Shown: positions 33,481-44,330 of the stretch, piece by piece | Numbering within the stretch: position 1 is the stretch's first letter | Layout: each line of letters starts with the position of its first letter | From: Cephalotus follicularis | Lineage: Eukaryota; Streptophyta; Magnoliopsida; Oxalidales; Cephalotaceae | Length of the DNA: 64,000 nt | Reading direction: 5' to 3' | Assembly: GCA_001972305.1 (NCBI GenBank) | Contig: BDDD01001964.1 | Span: forward strand, 76,954-140,953 | Notes under the pieces: model-generated | Seen by the model: only the letters and a program-made list of their open reading frames with translations | The model's database searches: none | Told to the model about the DNA's origin: nothing | Made by a program: the position numbers and the translations under genes

Positions 33481-34680
33481 AATGTGAAATCTAAGTGGAT
33501 ATTGGATACTGGTTGTAGATCTCATATTTGTAATTCTTTGCAAGGGCTGCATAGAAGTAGGGAGTCGAGCAAGGATGAGCTAGACCTACGGCTTGCGAAT
33601 GGAGCAAGGGTTGTTGCATTAGCTTTAGGAAATTTTGTATTAACGTTATATTATGGGCATGTAATAGAACTTAAAGAATATTATTTTGTACTTGTTTTGG
33701 TTAGAAACATTGTTTGTGTATCTAAACGTTGTAATGATGGTTAGGAACTATCTTTTATGAACAAGGGTTGCTCAATTCTATAATAATGGCTTATATGTTC
33801 TTAAATTACATGATAAAATCTTTAATATTGAACAAAGTAAGAAAAGAACAAGAGAAAATGACAACATCTGGACCTCTTATTTATGGCATTGTAAACTTGA
33901 CCATGTTAGTGAAACTAGGATCACAAAGTTAATTAAGGATGGTCTCTTAGACATCTAGGATTGGGAATCCTTTCCAACTTATGAGTCATGTCTCATGGGC
34001 AAGAATATCAAGTCACATTTCTCTGGGAATGGAGAAAGGGCAACAGACCTACTAGGTCTAGTTCACACAGATGTGTGTGGAGCAATGTCAGTAGATGCTA
34101 AAGGAGGGTATTCCTACTTCATAACCTTCATAGATGATCTATCTAGATATGGTTATGTGTACTTGATAAAGTACAAATCTGAAGTCTTTTTTGAAGTTCA
34201 AGGAGTTCAAATATCGATTGAAGAAACAAAAGGGGATTAGTATCAAGGCTCTTCGATGGGATCAAGGAGGAGAATACATATCCAATAATTTTCTTGACTA
34301 CTTGAAAGGAGGAATAGAACCTTACATGACATGGTTCGGTCCAGATGTCCTTCACGGACTTACCAGTGTCCTTCTAAGCCTATGCCCTAAACGCAACAGC
34401 ATACTTACTGAATCGTATTCCTTCCAAATCGGTTCCCACTACTCCGTACGAGGTATGGATGGGAAATAATCCAAACCTTAAGTATCTTAAGGTTTGGGGT
34501 TGCCTAGCTTATATCAAAAATCTTGTTGGGAATAAGCTTGAGACTAAAGCTAAGAAGTGCATTTTTGTAGGGTATCCAAAAGAAACAACTGGACGCTACT
34601 TCTACTACCTTACTGAGTCTCCACAAATGCTGTATTCCTTAAGGAATTTCTGCTGGCATGAAGCAATGGGAGTAAAGTAG
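33481..34680 (+). pseudogene. Copia2 protease-integrase remnant
   Basis: Protease: KWILDTGCRSHICNSLQGL (about 33496-33545), with catalytic D-T-G kept, running to a stop at 33742. The pre-integrase zinc region is near 33885-33990 (LWHCKLDHVSETRI; CLMGKN). The core keeps HTDVCGAMSVDAKGGYSYFITFIDDLSRYGYVYL and then shifts frame; ALRWDQGGEY follows. About 20 residues around the conserved PGTPQHNGV block are missing. The C-terminal block YLKVWGCLAYIK, then VGYPKETTGRYFYY ends at 34680. Confidence 0.88.
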
Positions 34681-34849
34681 AACTTGAGAAGCTATCTCAA
34701 GTAACCCAAACATCAAAAGAGAGGGAACCTGAAGTGGGACTTCAGGAACCTGAGATGGGACCTCATGATGTAGATGTTGAGGTGGGACCTCAAAGCTCAT
34801 TACCTGTGATGGGATCACAGGAAGGTAGATATCTATGGAGATAGAGGTA

Positions 34850-35213
34850 TGGTTTTCTTATAGAAGGCACGGATGAAATCAACCTTGTCAAGGACGAGGA
34901 GCCTGTTAGCTTTGAGGAAGCGATATCATGTATCGATTCCAAGAAGTGGCTAGGAGCCATAAGATCCGAGATGGACTCCATGTACGCCAACCAGGTGTGG
35001 ACCTTGGTAGATGCTTCTGAGAGCATTGTGCCCATAGGATGCAAATGGGTCTTCAAGTATAAGATCGGGGCGGATGAAAAATTCGAGGCTTATAAAGCTC
35101 GACTAGTAGCAAAAATGTATAGACAACGCCACATCATTGACCATATGGAAACCTTTTCTCTAGTCGTTATGCTTAAGTCCATTCGAATTCTTCTTGCCAT
35201 AGCTGCACACTAT
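34850..35213 (+). pseudogene. Copia2 reverse transcriptase, N-terminal part only
   Basis: EEAISCIDSKKWLGAIRSEMDSMYANQVWTLVD, then GCKWVFKYKIGADEKFEAYKARLVAK and MLKSIRILLAIAAHY are standard copia RT blocks up to just before the first catalytic motif (Q-M-D-V-K). The sequence is cut there by the LTR of Copia3 at 35214, so the YVDD motif and RNase H are absent. Confidence 0.9.
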
Positions 35214-35518
35214 TGTTAGAGAAAGTATGACCCATCAATCCACGAGGTGGCTAGTTGTACTTGCACTCTGCTCATGGTATATATACGGTCTTATTCCTTT
35301 CATGTTACTTTGTGCAATTACCTTTTTATTATGGCATACTGTATATGTTTTATCACATAATTGAAGCATATTACTTGCTTACATATATGGTGCCCAGTCA
35401 CATCAAGGGTTGAATGTCAAGCCGAGGGCTATGGGAATGACTCCCTTATTCCCTATGACTAAACAGTTCCAAGTCGGAGGTTTACTTAAATAGGGCATTA
35501 GTGAATAGGCTAGACTTT

Positions 35519-36738
35519 TGTTGACATTTATATGTTACAATCCTTGTTTTGATTATTACAAAACACCAAATGTGTTTGCTTGATGTGAAGGAATCTTTAA
35601 CCAAGTTAACTTGTATTGTAAGAAAGTTAAAACTTACATATTAGAACTATTGACGTCAACGACTATGCTTTAGGCATCAACGAGCTGGGAATAGGTACAT
35701 ATTCTGGGCTTGAAAGGATGATTCTCATCAACGCCATTCATTATCCACGTCAACGTGCTGGCAAATTATGATTTATGTCAACGTCATGAGGAAAGACGTC
35801 AACGTCAAAAGGTGATGGAGTCTTGAACCTCAACGCAAAAAACAAGTGGAGTCAACACATTGTCTATAGACGTCAACGCAAATGGTGCACATTTGGGACA
35901 GTGAGGTTGGACGTTAACGTGAAGATATTATGGAGTCAACTTAAACGATATTAGCGTCAACACCAAGGATGTGCATCAATGTAAATAGAGCTCACGGTGA
36001 TAGAAGAACTTGGAGTATCAACGCAAAGAACCACGGGAGTTAACGCATAAGGAGATAGACGTCAACGCCAATGATAGCTAAACACAGAATCTGCAATTTG
36101 AAGGTGCTGAAATGGTGATCCTTTCCCTGATTAGCTCCAACGGCTCTCTGATCATTCCCTAAACTCTAGCAACAGCTACATGCTTCTGAAGGCTATTAAT
36201 AGAGGCTCAATTGATGAAGAAAATAACAAGCAAAATCAATCCAAAGCAAGAAAGAAATATTCATAGCATACAAGCCTTTATACTTTCAAAAGAGTTTTCT
36301 ACTTGAGCTTTATATTTATTATATCAGCCTTTGTAGAGGTTACATTTACAACACTCATTTCACATATTTGTTGTAAGCCCAAGGTCGTTAGTACGTTTCT
36401 CAAAGTTATGATTTAGCTTCAAAAATCCGAGTTAGAATTTAGCTCGCAAAAATTCAAGTTAGGATTCAGCTTGTAAAAATATGGAGTTACTGTTTGTGAT
36501 CAAGGGATTACATTCTAGTGGAACCTCAAGCACGGCTTAGGAGAGTGGACGTAGGCATAGTTTGCCGAACCACTATAAACTTGTTTGCAACTTTCTATCC
36601 CTTACTCTTTTAATTATTTGTAAGCTATTTTATTGTTTATAATTGTTTAGAGTGTCTTGGATAATTGTTTGTTTGCTTTAGTTATGTTCAAAAAGGGTGT
36701 TTATTTTCTGCATAACCAATTCACCCCTGCCTTTGTGG
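35519..36738 (+). mobile_element. SIRE-type copia solo LTR inside Copia3 LTR
   Basis: Starts TGTTGACATTTATATG and near its end has AACCAATTCACCCCTGCC, the terminal motif of SIRE/Maximus-like LTRs (also seen in reverse at 41990 and 58770). Flanks ACTTT (35514-35518) and ACTCT (36739-36743) differ at one base. The right terminus is not a clean CA, so that end is approximate. A TATA-like CTATTAATAGAGG is near 36190. Confidence 0.65.
35645..36070 (+). repeat. CGTCAACG motif cluster in SIRE-type solo LTR
   Basis: About 16 copies: GACGTCAACGAC, GGCATCAACGAG, CACGTCAACGTG, GACGTCAACGTC, GACGTCAACGCA, GACGTTAACGTG, GCGTCAACACC, GACGTCAACGCC (36060) and others. The run ends about 130 bp upstream of the TATA-like box. 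Confidence 0.75.
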
Positions 36739-38460
36739 ACTCTTCAGCCATGTTATGCCTGCTCCCGCGGGATGGAGGGTGGAGTTTCTCATTACCACTT
36801 AGGTGGGACCCTAAAGCTAATGCGGGGTGCGTGCTAGGACCATGTACACTGAACTAGACCCACCATGAGAATTCTATTTGGATGGTCACATATCCCGTGT
36901 CAGTAGAGTTTCCCATTTGAGACAATAGTGTATAGGCTCTATAGGCCCAGCAGGTCCTTGACGGACTTGCCTGATCCTTAGACCTGAGTGGCTGCTCTAC
37001 GTTATGTAAAGACAATCTGGCTTTGATTTCTACCCTACCCAGTTCTTTCGTGGGGCTGGCAAACATGTGTCTTTTGGGTCTTACAGGATTTATGTGAATG
37101 TAAGCGAGTACGCAACAAAGAATCGCCACACATGATGTGTGGGTGATTGGCTCTATAGTATCTATATTCATTGTGGACTTTGTAATACCTGGACAGGTTC
37201 CGGAAAGCTGGAAACTAGGGTTTCTGGAAAGATTTCCCGATAGTCATAATGGGATTATGGATTTATAGATACCGCATATCCTTACCCTAGGCCATGATCG
37301 GATCTGAAGATGATGATGGATTACAGTACAAGGTAATTGTCTTCAGGATAAAGTACCTGATGTGTCAGAAACTGACTTATAATGTGAGAAATTGATCGAG
37401 GATTAATTTACAGACATGGAATATGTTGTTCATGATTTCAGGGTCTTAAAATAATCGGTGACTATTTACGGTAACTTTACCTATGCGCAGGGGTGCTATG
37501 ATAATTTACCAACGTTACCAATTTTATTTCGGACTTTCAGGTTCCACCTTGCGATGACATGTATGGATACATGTTATCATGTGATGACATGTGATGAAAC
37601 ATGTCACCATGTGGTGTATTAGTGTGTTAGGAGACAAATTAGTGGACATGTATCAATTAACACACTAAAGGATGATGGTATAATGAATTGTCAGGATTCT
37701 AATCTTTTTTCTCCTAATATGCAGCCCCTCTCTTATCTTCTATTGGAAACTTGATCAATATAGACATGAATAGGGGCACCAAGAAAGGAGAGGATAAGAT
37801 TGAATTCAGGGAATTCAATCCTAACGCCCAATTGAAAATTTGGCTTTATCTCATCCTTTTCATGGATGGCTTTACGGGAGAGCAAGAGCACCAAAAAGTG
37901 AGAGAAGAGAAAAAGCTTCAAAGTGAGAGACTTGAAAGCATATACCAATATCCTACACCACACCTTGATCTTTATAGGTGGAGTGTTTCTTTTCATTAAA
38001 GCTTGATTCTTCCTATCTTGATCCTAGATTAGGATTGATTTTCTATTCATTTGGTAGAAAATCTGGTTAGCATCAAAGTGGCTAGAATATCCTAGTTGGA
38101 CCAAAACTTTTTGGTCCAATTGGGAAGGCCTATTGGTTGCTGTTTTGGAACTTGAGGATTCAAGCTTGAAGATTCATATTGGAATCTTGAAGGAAGGAGT
38201 TTGGTTGCTTGGTATAAACCCTAAACTTCCCTAGTATACAAGTCACGGTTTTTCTAGGCAAACCCGTGACTTGTTTAGCATCTTTGTTTTTGTTTTGTTT
38301 AATTGTGCTTTGATTAGTGATCCTAGGAGGTTATGATCATTTATGGAACTAGATTATAGGAAGTTCATTGGTCTAGAGCCAACTTTGATGAAAATTAAAG
38401 TTGGACACCCTATAATCCTTGGACCTAAAATGGCATTAAACCTTATTTTGTTCTTTCAAA

Positions 38461-38473
38461 TGGTATTAGAGCC
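38461..38473 (+). other. Copia3 primer-binding site
   Basis: TGGTATTAGAGCC, one mismatch from the initiator-Met PBS consensus, 2 bp after the LTR end. Confidence 0.8.
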
Positions 38474-38745
38474 TCCTAATCAATCCCAACTGAACTTTAA
38501 TTTTAGTTTTGCTGGCTATTTTGTAATGATTATTGTGGCTATATGTTTGTTTTAATTCCCTCCCTTGGTTGTTTAAAATTATACAATTGGATTGTTATGT
38601 GTGTTTGTGTATTAATGTCATAGACCAACTAGAGGACTGTTATTGTGTCCAAAAGCATGTACTGGGACCGTTTTGCAATGTGGATAGTAATACACTCTCC
38701 TAAGTACATTTATGGACCAATGAACAGGGCATTGGTAAAGTCAAT
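38474..38745 (+). other. Copia3 leader, first part
   Basis: Untranslated leader, continuing at 41651-41982 after solo LTR G. No ORF is supported. No Copia3 gag or pol is present in the window; the element is lost where the SIRE-type element begins. Confidence 0.55.
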
Positions 38746-38989
38746 TGTAATACCCCATGTCTCTTCAAGGTGAATCCTCTTTGCTTTAGTGAGGGCTCTC
38801 TCTTTCGTCAGAGCCACCACAATTGTGGAGATGTATCTCCCAGTTTGTTTGTGTGAGATATACGGGTATGGTCCTGGTTGTTCCCTCTGGATTGTTTGAG
38901 GAGCCCTCGATTCTTGCCGTTTTGTGTCAATCTGGAAGTTTCGTTGCTAGTGCGCCTCCATGGTGGTTGGCTCGATCTTGGCGCTGATG

Positions 38990-39130
38990 TCAGCAGACCT
39001 GGGAGCAGACCTGGTCTAAGATGAGTAGACTTGGTTAAGGAGACCTGGTCTAGGATGAGCAAACCTGGATGAGCAGACCTGGGAACAGTTGGGAGCTAAC
39101 TAGGAAGTGCTTAGTTTGAGCAGACCTGGA
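38990..39130 (+). repeat. Short GAGCAGACCTGG repeats in LTR G
   Basis: Six or so copies of (GAG)(C/T)AGACCTGG, with spacers of about 10-20 bp that are partly similar (TCTA(A/G)GATGAG). Confidence 0.6.
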
Positions 39131-39863
39131 ATGGGACATGTCTTCTTAAGCCCAAAATTTTGTCCCATTACATCTCAAATTCTCCAAAACTCTAGAATGC
39201 TCTTCATACTCATATATATATCCACAGATGGTATGAAAATGGGGGAGGGGGCTCTCTTTATTCTTTGTCTTGGCCGAACTTCACTGGCTCCAAGCTTTCC
39301 ACTTTTTTTCAAGAATCCTTCAAGAAATCACGTTTATAAGTGATTCTCATCCATTCTGCTAGTACATTAAGACTTGGATCCAGTAGCTGATCCGGAACAT
39401 CGAGAAGCTTTTCCGTGGTAGTGGATTGCAGTAAATCTGTGAGTGGGATATTCCCTTCCTCTATTCCATTGTCTTGAGATTCTTGTTTATTATGTGCCCT
39501 TTTGTGATCATGTTTTATGATTATGATATGGTTACCGAGTATATGAGTGCTCTGGCTCTGGGTGACGATGTCACCTTCCCATGATATGCATTATCGTGAT
39601 TGTAATATTGTGATTCGTACTCTGATGCTGGGTACCAGATAATTTTTCGCTTGTGATATCGGTCGATGGTGAAGTATACGTCTGATGCCCAACTCTCCTT
39701 AGCAGACCCATTGTCTATTATGGGGTGTTATGTGGGATTGCCACAAGCTTCCATAGCTTGGATCTGCAACATACCATTGGTCTATGATGGTATGTTGAGT
39801 GTGAGTGCAGCAGGACTCTGTTACCCACTTATTGGACTTCATTTGCCTAACTGGTGACATGTT

Positions 39864-40540
39864 AGCCTCTCAGCGAGGGTTGCATCCATGCATTAATACG
39901 TCGGCCCTTCGTGCGAGGTACGGTTGTTATGGATTAGCCTCTCGGAGAGGGTGGGGTGTAGGACCCTCATGTGAGGTACGGTTGTTATGGATTAGCCTCT
40001 AGGCGAGGGTAGGGTGCAGACCCCTAGTGCGAGGTACGGTTTTTATGGATTAGCCTCTCAACGAGGGTAGGGTGCAGGCCTCTCGTGCAAGGTACGGTTG
40101 TTATGGATTAGCCTCTCCGCGAGTGTGGGGTGCAGGCCTCTTGTACGAGGTACGGTTGTTATGTATTAGCCTCTCAGAGAGGGTGGGGTGCAGGCCCCTC
40201 GTGCGAGGTACGGTTGTTATGGATTAGCCTCTTGGTGAGGGTGGGGTGCATGCCCCTCGTGCGAGGTACGGTTGTTATGGATTAGCCTCTCGAAGAGGGT
40301 GGGATGCAGGCCCCTCGTGTGAGGCACGGTTGTTATGGATTAGCATCTCAGCGAGGGTGGGATGCAGACCCCTCGTGCAAGTTACGGTTGTTATGGGTGA
40401 GCCTCTCAGTGATGATGGGGTGCATGCAGTGACACGTAGGCTCCTCATGTGAGGTATGGTTGTTACGAGTGAGCCTCTCGGCGAGGGTGGGCTGCTTGCA
40501 GTGACACGTAGGCCCCTCGTGCGAGGAATGGTTGTTACGT
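39864..40540 (+). repeat. 58-bp minisatellite in LTR G, about 11 units
   Basis: Consecutive units start ATTAGCCTCTC and end GGTACGGTTGTTATGG, with a CCCCTCGTGCGAGG segment that can pair with itself (CCTCG...CGAGG). Units 2-9 are about 58 bp; the last two are about 72 bp and carry an added TGACACGTAGG segment. Units differ by a few substitutions each. Confidence 0.85.
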
Positions 40541-41289
40541 ATGATATATATATCCATAGGCACTCTGCACCAGTGTATGAAGGATGACGTACACATCCTG
40601 TAGCCTATTGGCTGAGATTATTACTGCAGCTGCTGTATTATGATGTCATGATATATGACGGTGACATGAGATATGACGTTCACATGTTATGTGATGCTAA
40701 TATGATATATGATGACAGTCTAGTTGTACTAGCATCCCTAGATTTTATGATTATATGGCACATTTCTTGATTCATGATTGGTGATTCTTTGAAATCCTTG
40801 GTATAATCCATTGTGTATGATATATTTTTCTCATTCAACGCATCCAGTTTCTTGTATGGATGCGACGGGGAATGATTTGTCTAAACTCACTTAGTCATCT
40901 GGACTAACCCTCTCTTATCTATATTTTTCAGTTGAGACAGCAGTTAGCGAGCCACCTGATCCACCAATCCTATAGCAATTGGGTTGCTAGAGGGAGACCA
41001 TGGGCACTGACATTATTCATTGGCAATTCAAGCCAGCTTCACATGATGTATTGGGACATATGGGATTTTTATTTTATCTGAGAGTTAGAATGATCTTGAC
41101 TTGATAATATATTTTGAGTAAATATTATTTATACGGCTAAAATGATGAGATGGAACTTAATTAAATGATCATGATATACATACATATGATGGATTTGGAT
41201 TTAATGCACTACTGATTCCTCCTTCGGGAGTGTGAAAATATAAATTGTGGTTCAAACTGCAAATTATAGTAATCGTTTTCGATGTTCTG

Positions 41290-41540
41290 CTAAGGCAGAG
41301 CTCGGAAAACTGAAGGAAGAGCTCATAATGCTAAGGCAGAGCTCGGACAATTAAAGGCAGGACTCTGATTGCCAAGGCAGACATCGAATGTAGAGGTTAG
41401 AGCTCAAATTTGGAAGTAAGACCTCGGTGCTTAAAGGCAAACCTTAGAAGTAGAGGCCAGACCTTGGAGCAAAGAAGCCAAGGTAGAGCTCGGGAAGCTA
41501 AGGCGGAGCTCGGGAAACTAAGTTAGACCTCGGCGCTTAG
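41290..41540 (+). repeat. Short AAGGCAGAGCTCGG repeats in LTR G
   Basis: About ten degenerate units of 20-30 bp carrying A(A/G)GGCAGAGCTC(G/A)G or AGACCTCGG. AGAGCTC gives a recurring SacI-like palindrome, GAGCTC. Confidence 0.65.
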
Positions 41541-41650
41541 TGCCCTGTTCTCTGCAAAACACGTTGTTTGGTGTGCGGAGTTAGAAATTGTTGTATAGCA
41601 CAGTTCGTTCTGTGGGGTCACGGCCTTGCGGAACGGGTCGTGTCATCAAC

Positions 41651-41982
41651 GGACATTGAATGCAAAAACTTTTTGAATTGGACTTAAATTTGAAATTTTG
41701 CATGGTTTAGATTTTCTATCTTAAAGGTCTGCATAATGCAGATTTGGGACATCATTTTTTTGCATAGGGCATATTTATGATGTTGCCAAAAGTCCCGTTT
41801 TTGGAATATGCAGTTCGTTTGATTAATGTCAAACTGTTGCTGCCAAACCATCGACTGTTTTAATGAAAGCGTCGCTGGTTAGCTAAAGCGCTGACGATTC
41901 TGTATGAACTGTTGACGCTTAATGGATATAGCGCTGACGGTTGATTAAAGCATTACTCATTGCACTAAGCACCGATAGTTAT
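41651..41982 (+). other. Copia3 leader, second part, with motif cluster
   Basis: Follows solo LTR G. From about 41835 to 41980 it has a cluster of CG-motif words: CCATCGACTG, AAGCGTCGCTGG, AAGCGCTGACG (twice or more) and CTGTTGACGCTTAA. This style matches the SIRE-type LTR that begins at 41983, although by the terminal sequence the cluster is outside that LTR. No ORF is supported. Confidence 0.5.
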
Positions 41983-42510
41983 TGAAAAACTACAAGAGGG
42001 GGGTGAATTGTAGTACTTAAAAAATATGAACTTTTTCGAGATTAAGCCAACAAGCAATTCAATATATCAATATCATAATTATAATTAACAAAGTAAATAA
42101 AGAGATAAGGAAAGAGAGTGCAAACACAGTTTATAGTGGTTCGGCTAAACTCTTGCCTACGTCCACTTTTCTCAAGGATCTCCTTGAGTTTCCACTAGTA
42201 TTCAACCTCGAATACAAACTCCGAATAAATTTCCAAGAACTATTCGGTGCACCTTTACAAAACTTGTGATTGATCTCAATCACACAGACAACGGTTCACT
42301 CCCCTCTAAAAATCTAAACAAATACAAAGATGATTGGTAGTTTTACGCAACCTCTCAAAGGTCTGATATTGACTAACTTTGCTCACAGTAATAGCTCAAA
42401 AATAAGACAAGAACAGCTCAAAATAATGCTAACAACAATAAAGGCTCTTGAATTTGAGATATGAGAGATTGTAGTATTCGTTGATGCTTTGTTGTTGTGA
42501 ATTGTGCCTC

Positions 42511-42519
42511 TATTTATAG
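42511..42519 (-). promoter_or_regulatory. TATA box of the SIRE-type LTR
   Basis: CTATAAATA on the minus strand, about 610 bp after the LTR start, with the CG-motif cluster ending about 120 bp upstream. Confidence 0.55.
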
Positions 42520-42634
42520 TGTTCTTGCTGAAAAGAGCCGTTGGTATCGTCACATATTGGTTTGACACATTTTGGGAAGGTCTTCCTTGAGTTTACGTTG
42601 ATAAGGCATGATCAGATCATAATCTTTGACCAAA

Positions 42635-43015
42635 GAGTCGACGGCTTCGATTTAAGCGTCGACACTTAAATGTTACCGTTATGCTTTGTTTTTCTTCACC
42701 TCGTGTAAACTGTTTCCACTTTGAATAAAACTGTTGTCACTTTAAGTTTTAAGCACTGATGGTCACAAGTAAAGCATTGCCAAGGGTTGTCGCTTTATTC
42801 ACATTTGTTTAAGCCATATTGTCAACCGATGGCACTTTGAACTTAACCTCTGGCGCTTTGTACTAAAACCGCTGGCGCTTTCTTTTAACTGTCGCCGCTT
42901 AGAGTTATGCCCTTTGACGCTTAATGCATAAGCGCTGACGCTTTAATTCCCTTTAGAATGATGCCTTCGACGCTTAATGCTATAAGCGCTAACGCTTTAA
43001 TAATAACAGTCGACG
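42635..43015 (-). repeat. GCGTCGACGC motif cluster in the SIRE-type LTR
   Basis: Copies: GAGTCGACGGC, AAGCGTCGACACTTAA, CGCTGGCGCTTT, CTGTCGCCGCTTA, CTTTGACGCTTAA, AAGCGCTGACGCTTTAA, CTTCGACGCTTAA, AAGCGCTAACGCTTTAA and AGTCGACGCTTTA. The flanking AAGC...GCTTTAA gives extended dyad symmetry. Confidence 0.75.
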
Positions 43016-43125
43016 CTTTAGCCCAATTCTCTTCTACATCATATGTCTTATCTTGCATATAAACTAAAATCATTAGTTGCAAAAATGTTATCATCAAAAT
43101 TAGGATTGAGACAAAAATGTCAACA

Positions 43126-43370
43126 ATCTCCCCCTTTTTGATGATGACAAAAATTTTCCATAAAATCATAAGTTGAGTATAAAGGTATAAGTAAAACATA
43201 AATAGTATGAAATACTTCCCAATCATAAGTAAAACAAATACTCCCCCTGTATAAGTTAACCACCTGCATAATTTAAAGAAGTACTCCCCCTGCACAAATA
43301 AAACATTAAGAAATACTCCCCCGTAATTTTTGCATTGCTCCCCCTCAACTTATGCAATTCTCCCCCTTTT
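43126..43370 (-). repeat. Reiterated polypurine tracts before SIRE-type 3' LTR
   Basis: The PPT next to the LTR reads AAAAAGGGGGAGAT on the minus strand. Upstream (43230-43370) five further GGGGGAG words occur (plus-strand CTCCCCC), several within a TACTCCCCCTG context. The 124-codon hydrophobic frame at 42921-43295 crosses the PPT and LTR and is not a gene. Confidence 0.75.
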
Positions 43371-43740
43371 TGGTATAGCATCAAAGAGTCGACTATAACA
43401 CAATAAACAGATATAAGAACATAAAATGCTTAATCATTAAAAATCAACCATAAACACAAACAAGTTTGAAGATAGTATTACAAATTCAAGCATAAAATGT
43501 AATGACAAAGTGATGAATGGTATGCAAAGCTACTTGCCAATCATCCATTCTATCATCATCTCCATCTCCAAGATCCTCGGTATCGGTGTTTTGATTTCCT
43601 GTTTCATCTTATTGACTCGATGAAGGTGTGATCCCCTCGTTTCCAATAAGTCCTTTCTCGATTAATTTTCTTTCGAGTCTCCTTTGTTTTCGTTCAATAC
43701 CCCTTTGTATATGTTCTATGCCATGAATTGCTTGCATAAT

Positions 43741-44330
43741 CTACTCAAACTGATTGTTAAAAAACATAGGACTACCCTCAACTTCAGGAGCCATTCCTTC
43801 TTGGCCTTGTGCTTCTTCACCTTCTCCTCCATCTTCTTCTTCACTCATTCTGTCAGAATCTTCAACTTTTGGAATCCAAGTTCCAAGTCTCTTATGCTTT
43901 TTGAACCCCATTCTACAAAGGGATCCCTTTCCCAGTTTATCACCACTTTCAAGTGCATGATGCACTTCCTTATCAAGATTAATACCGAAATGCATAAGAA
44001 TTTTGGTAACTATATTACCATAAGGTAGTCTTGCATTTTCACGAGCGTGCATAGCCTTCATATGATTAAATATTACCAAAGGCATATTAATTCTCTTACC
44101 AGTAATGATATGAAACATAGTATATGCTTCCATATGTGTGACTTCATCAAAGCCACCAGCCTTAGGTAGTATATGTGTTTTCATGGCTCTATGCAAGAAT
44201 CTATAATCTAAACTGAGATTTCGAGAGTACATTTTATCAACTAGTTGTGCACCTTCTCCAAACAACAATTGCACACAGTCCTCTATACTAAAACCATTTT
44301 CTTTGACCCAATTTCTGTTAGACCATGCTT
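43741..44330 (-). CDS. Extra ORF downstream of pol in the SIRE-type element
   Basis: An open frame on the minus strand reads from about 44330 (NWVKENGFSIEDCVQLLFGEGAQLVDKM) to a stop at 43741 without interruption. It contains FLHRAMKTHILPKAGGFDEV and YTMFHIITGKRINMPLVIFNHM, then ARLPYGNIVTKIL, a pattern I associate with the 'putative plant transposon protein' domain found 3' of pol in many SIRE elements. The C-terminal 40 residues are acidic (EEEDGGEGEEAQGQEG). Its role is unknown; older papers call the position env-like. The upstream start is uncertain because the frame overlaps the end of RNase H. Confidence 0.6.

Larger units (their letters stand above)
20733..35213 (+). mobile_element. 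Copia2: plus-strand copia, four insertions, no 3' end
   Basis: 5' LTR 20733-25530, PBS 25533, a long leader, gag from 32654, protease, integrase and part of RT to 35213. Removing the solo LTRs C (21993-24839), D (27312-29921) and A (30023-32650) leaves a normal copia layout. RT is cut after IRILLAIAAHY by the Copia3 LTR at 35214; no continuation of this RT is seen downstream in the window. The order of gag, PR, INT and RT establishes copia. Confidence 0.82.
35214..38458 (+). mobile_element. Copia3 5' LTR, interrupted by a SIRE-type solo LTR
   Basis: Starts TGTTAGAG at 35214 and ends TTCTTTCA at 38458, 2 bp before a PBS. A 5' LTR followed by a PBS means this is a separate element inserted into Copia2 RT; ACTAT at 35209-35213 would be its left TSD. 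Without the insert at 35519-36738 it is about 2.0 kb. The segment 36740-37200 matches the minus-strand LTR at 860-1400 in reverse complement. ORFs within (36657, 37751, 38343) are chance. Confidence 0.75.
38746..41645 (+). mobile_element. Gypsy-type solo LTR G (plus)
   Basis: Starts TGTAATACCCCATG and ends GGGTCGTGTCA, 2900 bp. The flanks TCAAT (38741-38745) and TCAAC (41646-41650) differ by one transition, consistent with a decayed 5-bp TSD. It has no gag-pol and carries three internal repeat blocks. It lacks the CGTCGACG cluster. Confidence 0.8.
41983..43125 (-). mobile_element. 3' LTR of the SIRE-type element
   Basis: On the minus strand it starts TGTTGACATTTTTG (43125) and ends AATTCACCCCCCTCTTGTAG and TTTTTCA (41983). 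It resembles the solo LTR at 58746-60192 at both ends. A TATA box (minus CTATAAATA) is at 42511-42519. A motif cluster at 42635-43015 lies upstream of it. Confidence 0.82.

Noticed and set aside
37733..37999. Paired ORFs of 82-87 codons on opposite strands
   Set aside because: Within the Copia3 5' LTR; short, without family motifs, and open on both strands by chance.
35214..38458. Reading this LTR as the 3' LTR of Copia2
   Set aside because: It is followed 2 bp later by a primer-binding site, and Copia2 RT is cut mid-domain with a possible ACTAT target site, so it is better read as the 5' LTR of a separate insertion.
39864..40540. CRISPR-like array of regular repeats
   Set aside because: Units are directly tandem at 58 bp with no unique spacers, no cas genes are present, and the context is a plant LTR.
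42921..43295. 124-codon hydrophobic minus-strand ORF that looks like a membrane protein
   Set aside because: It crosses the polypurine tract and 3' LTR boundary of the SIRE-type element. Its hydrophobicity comes from AT-rich sequence and CT-rich tracts, and no envelope-like features are seen.
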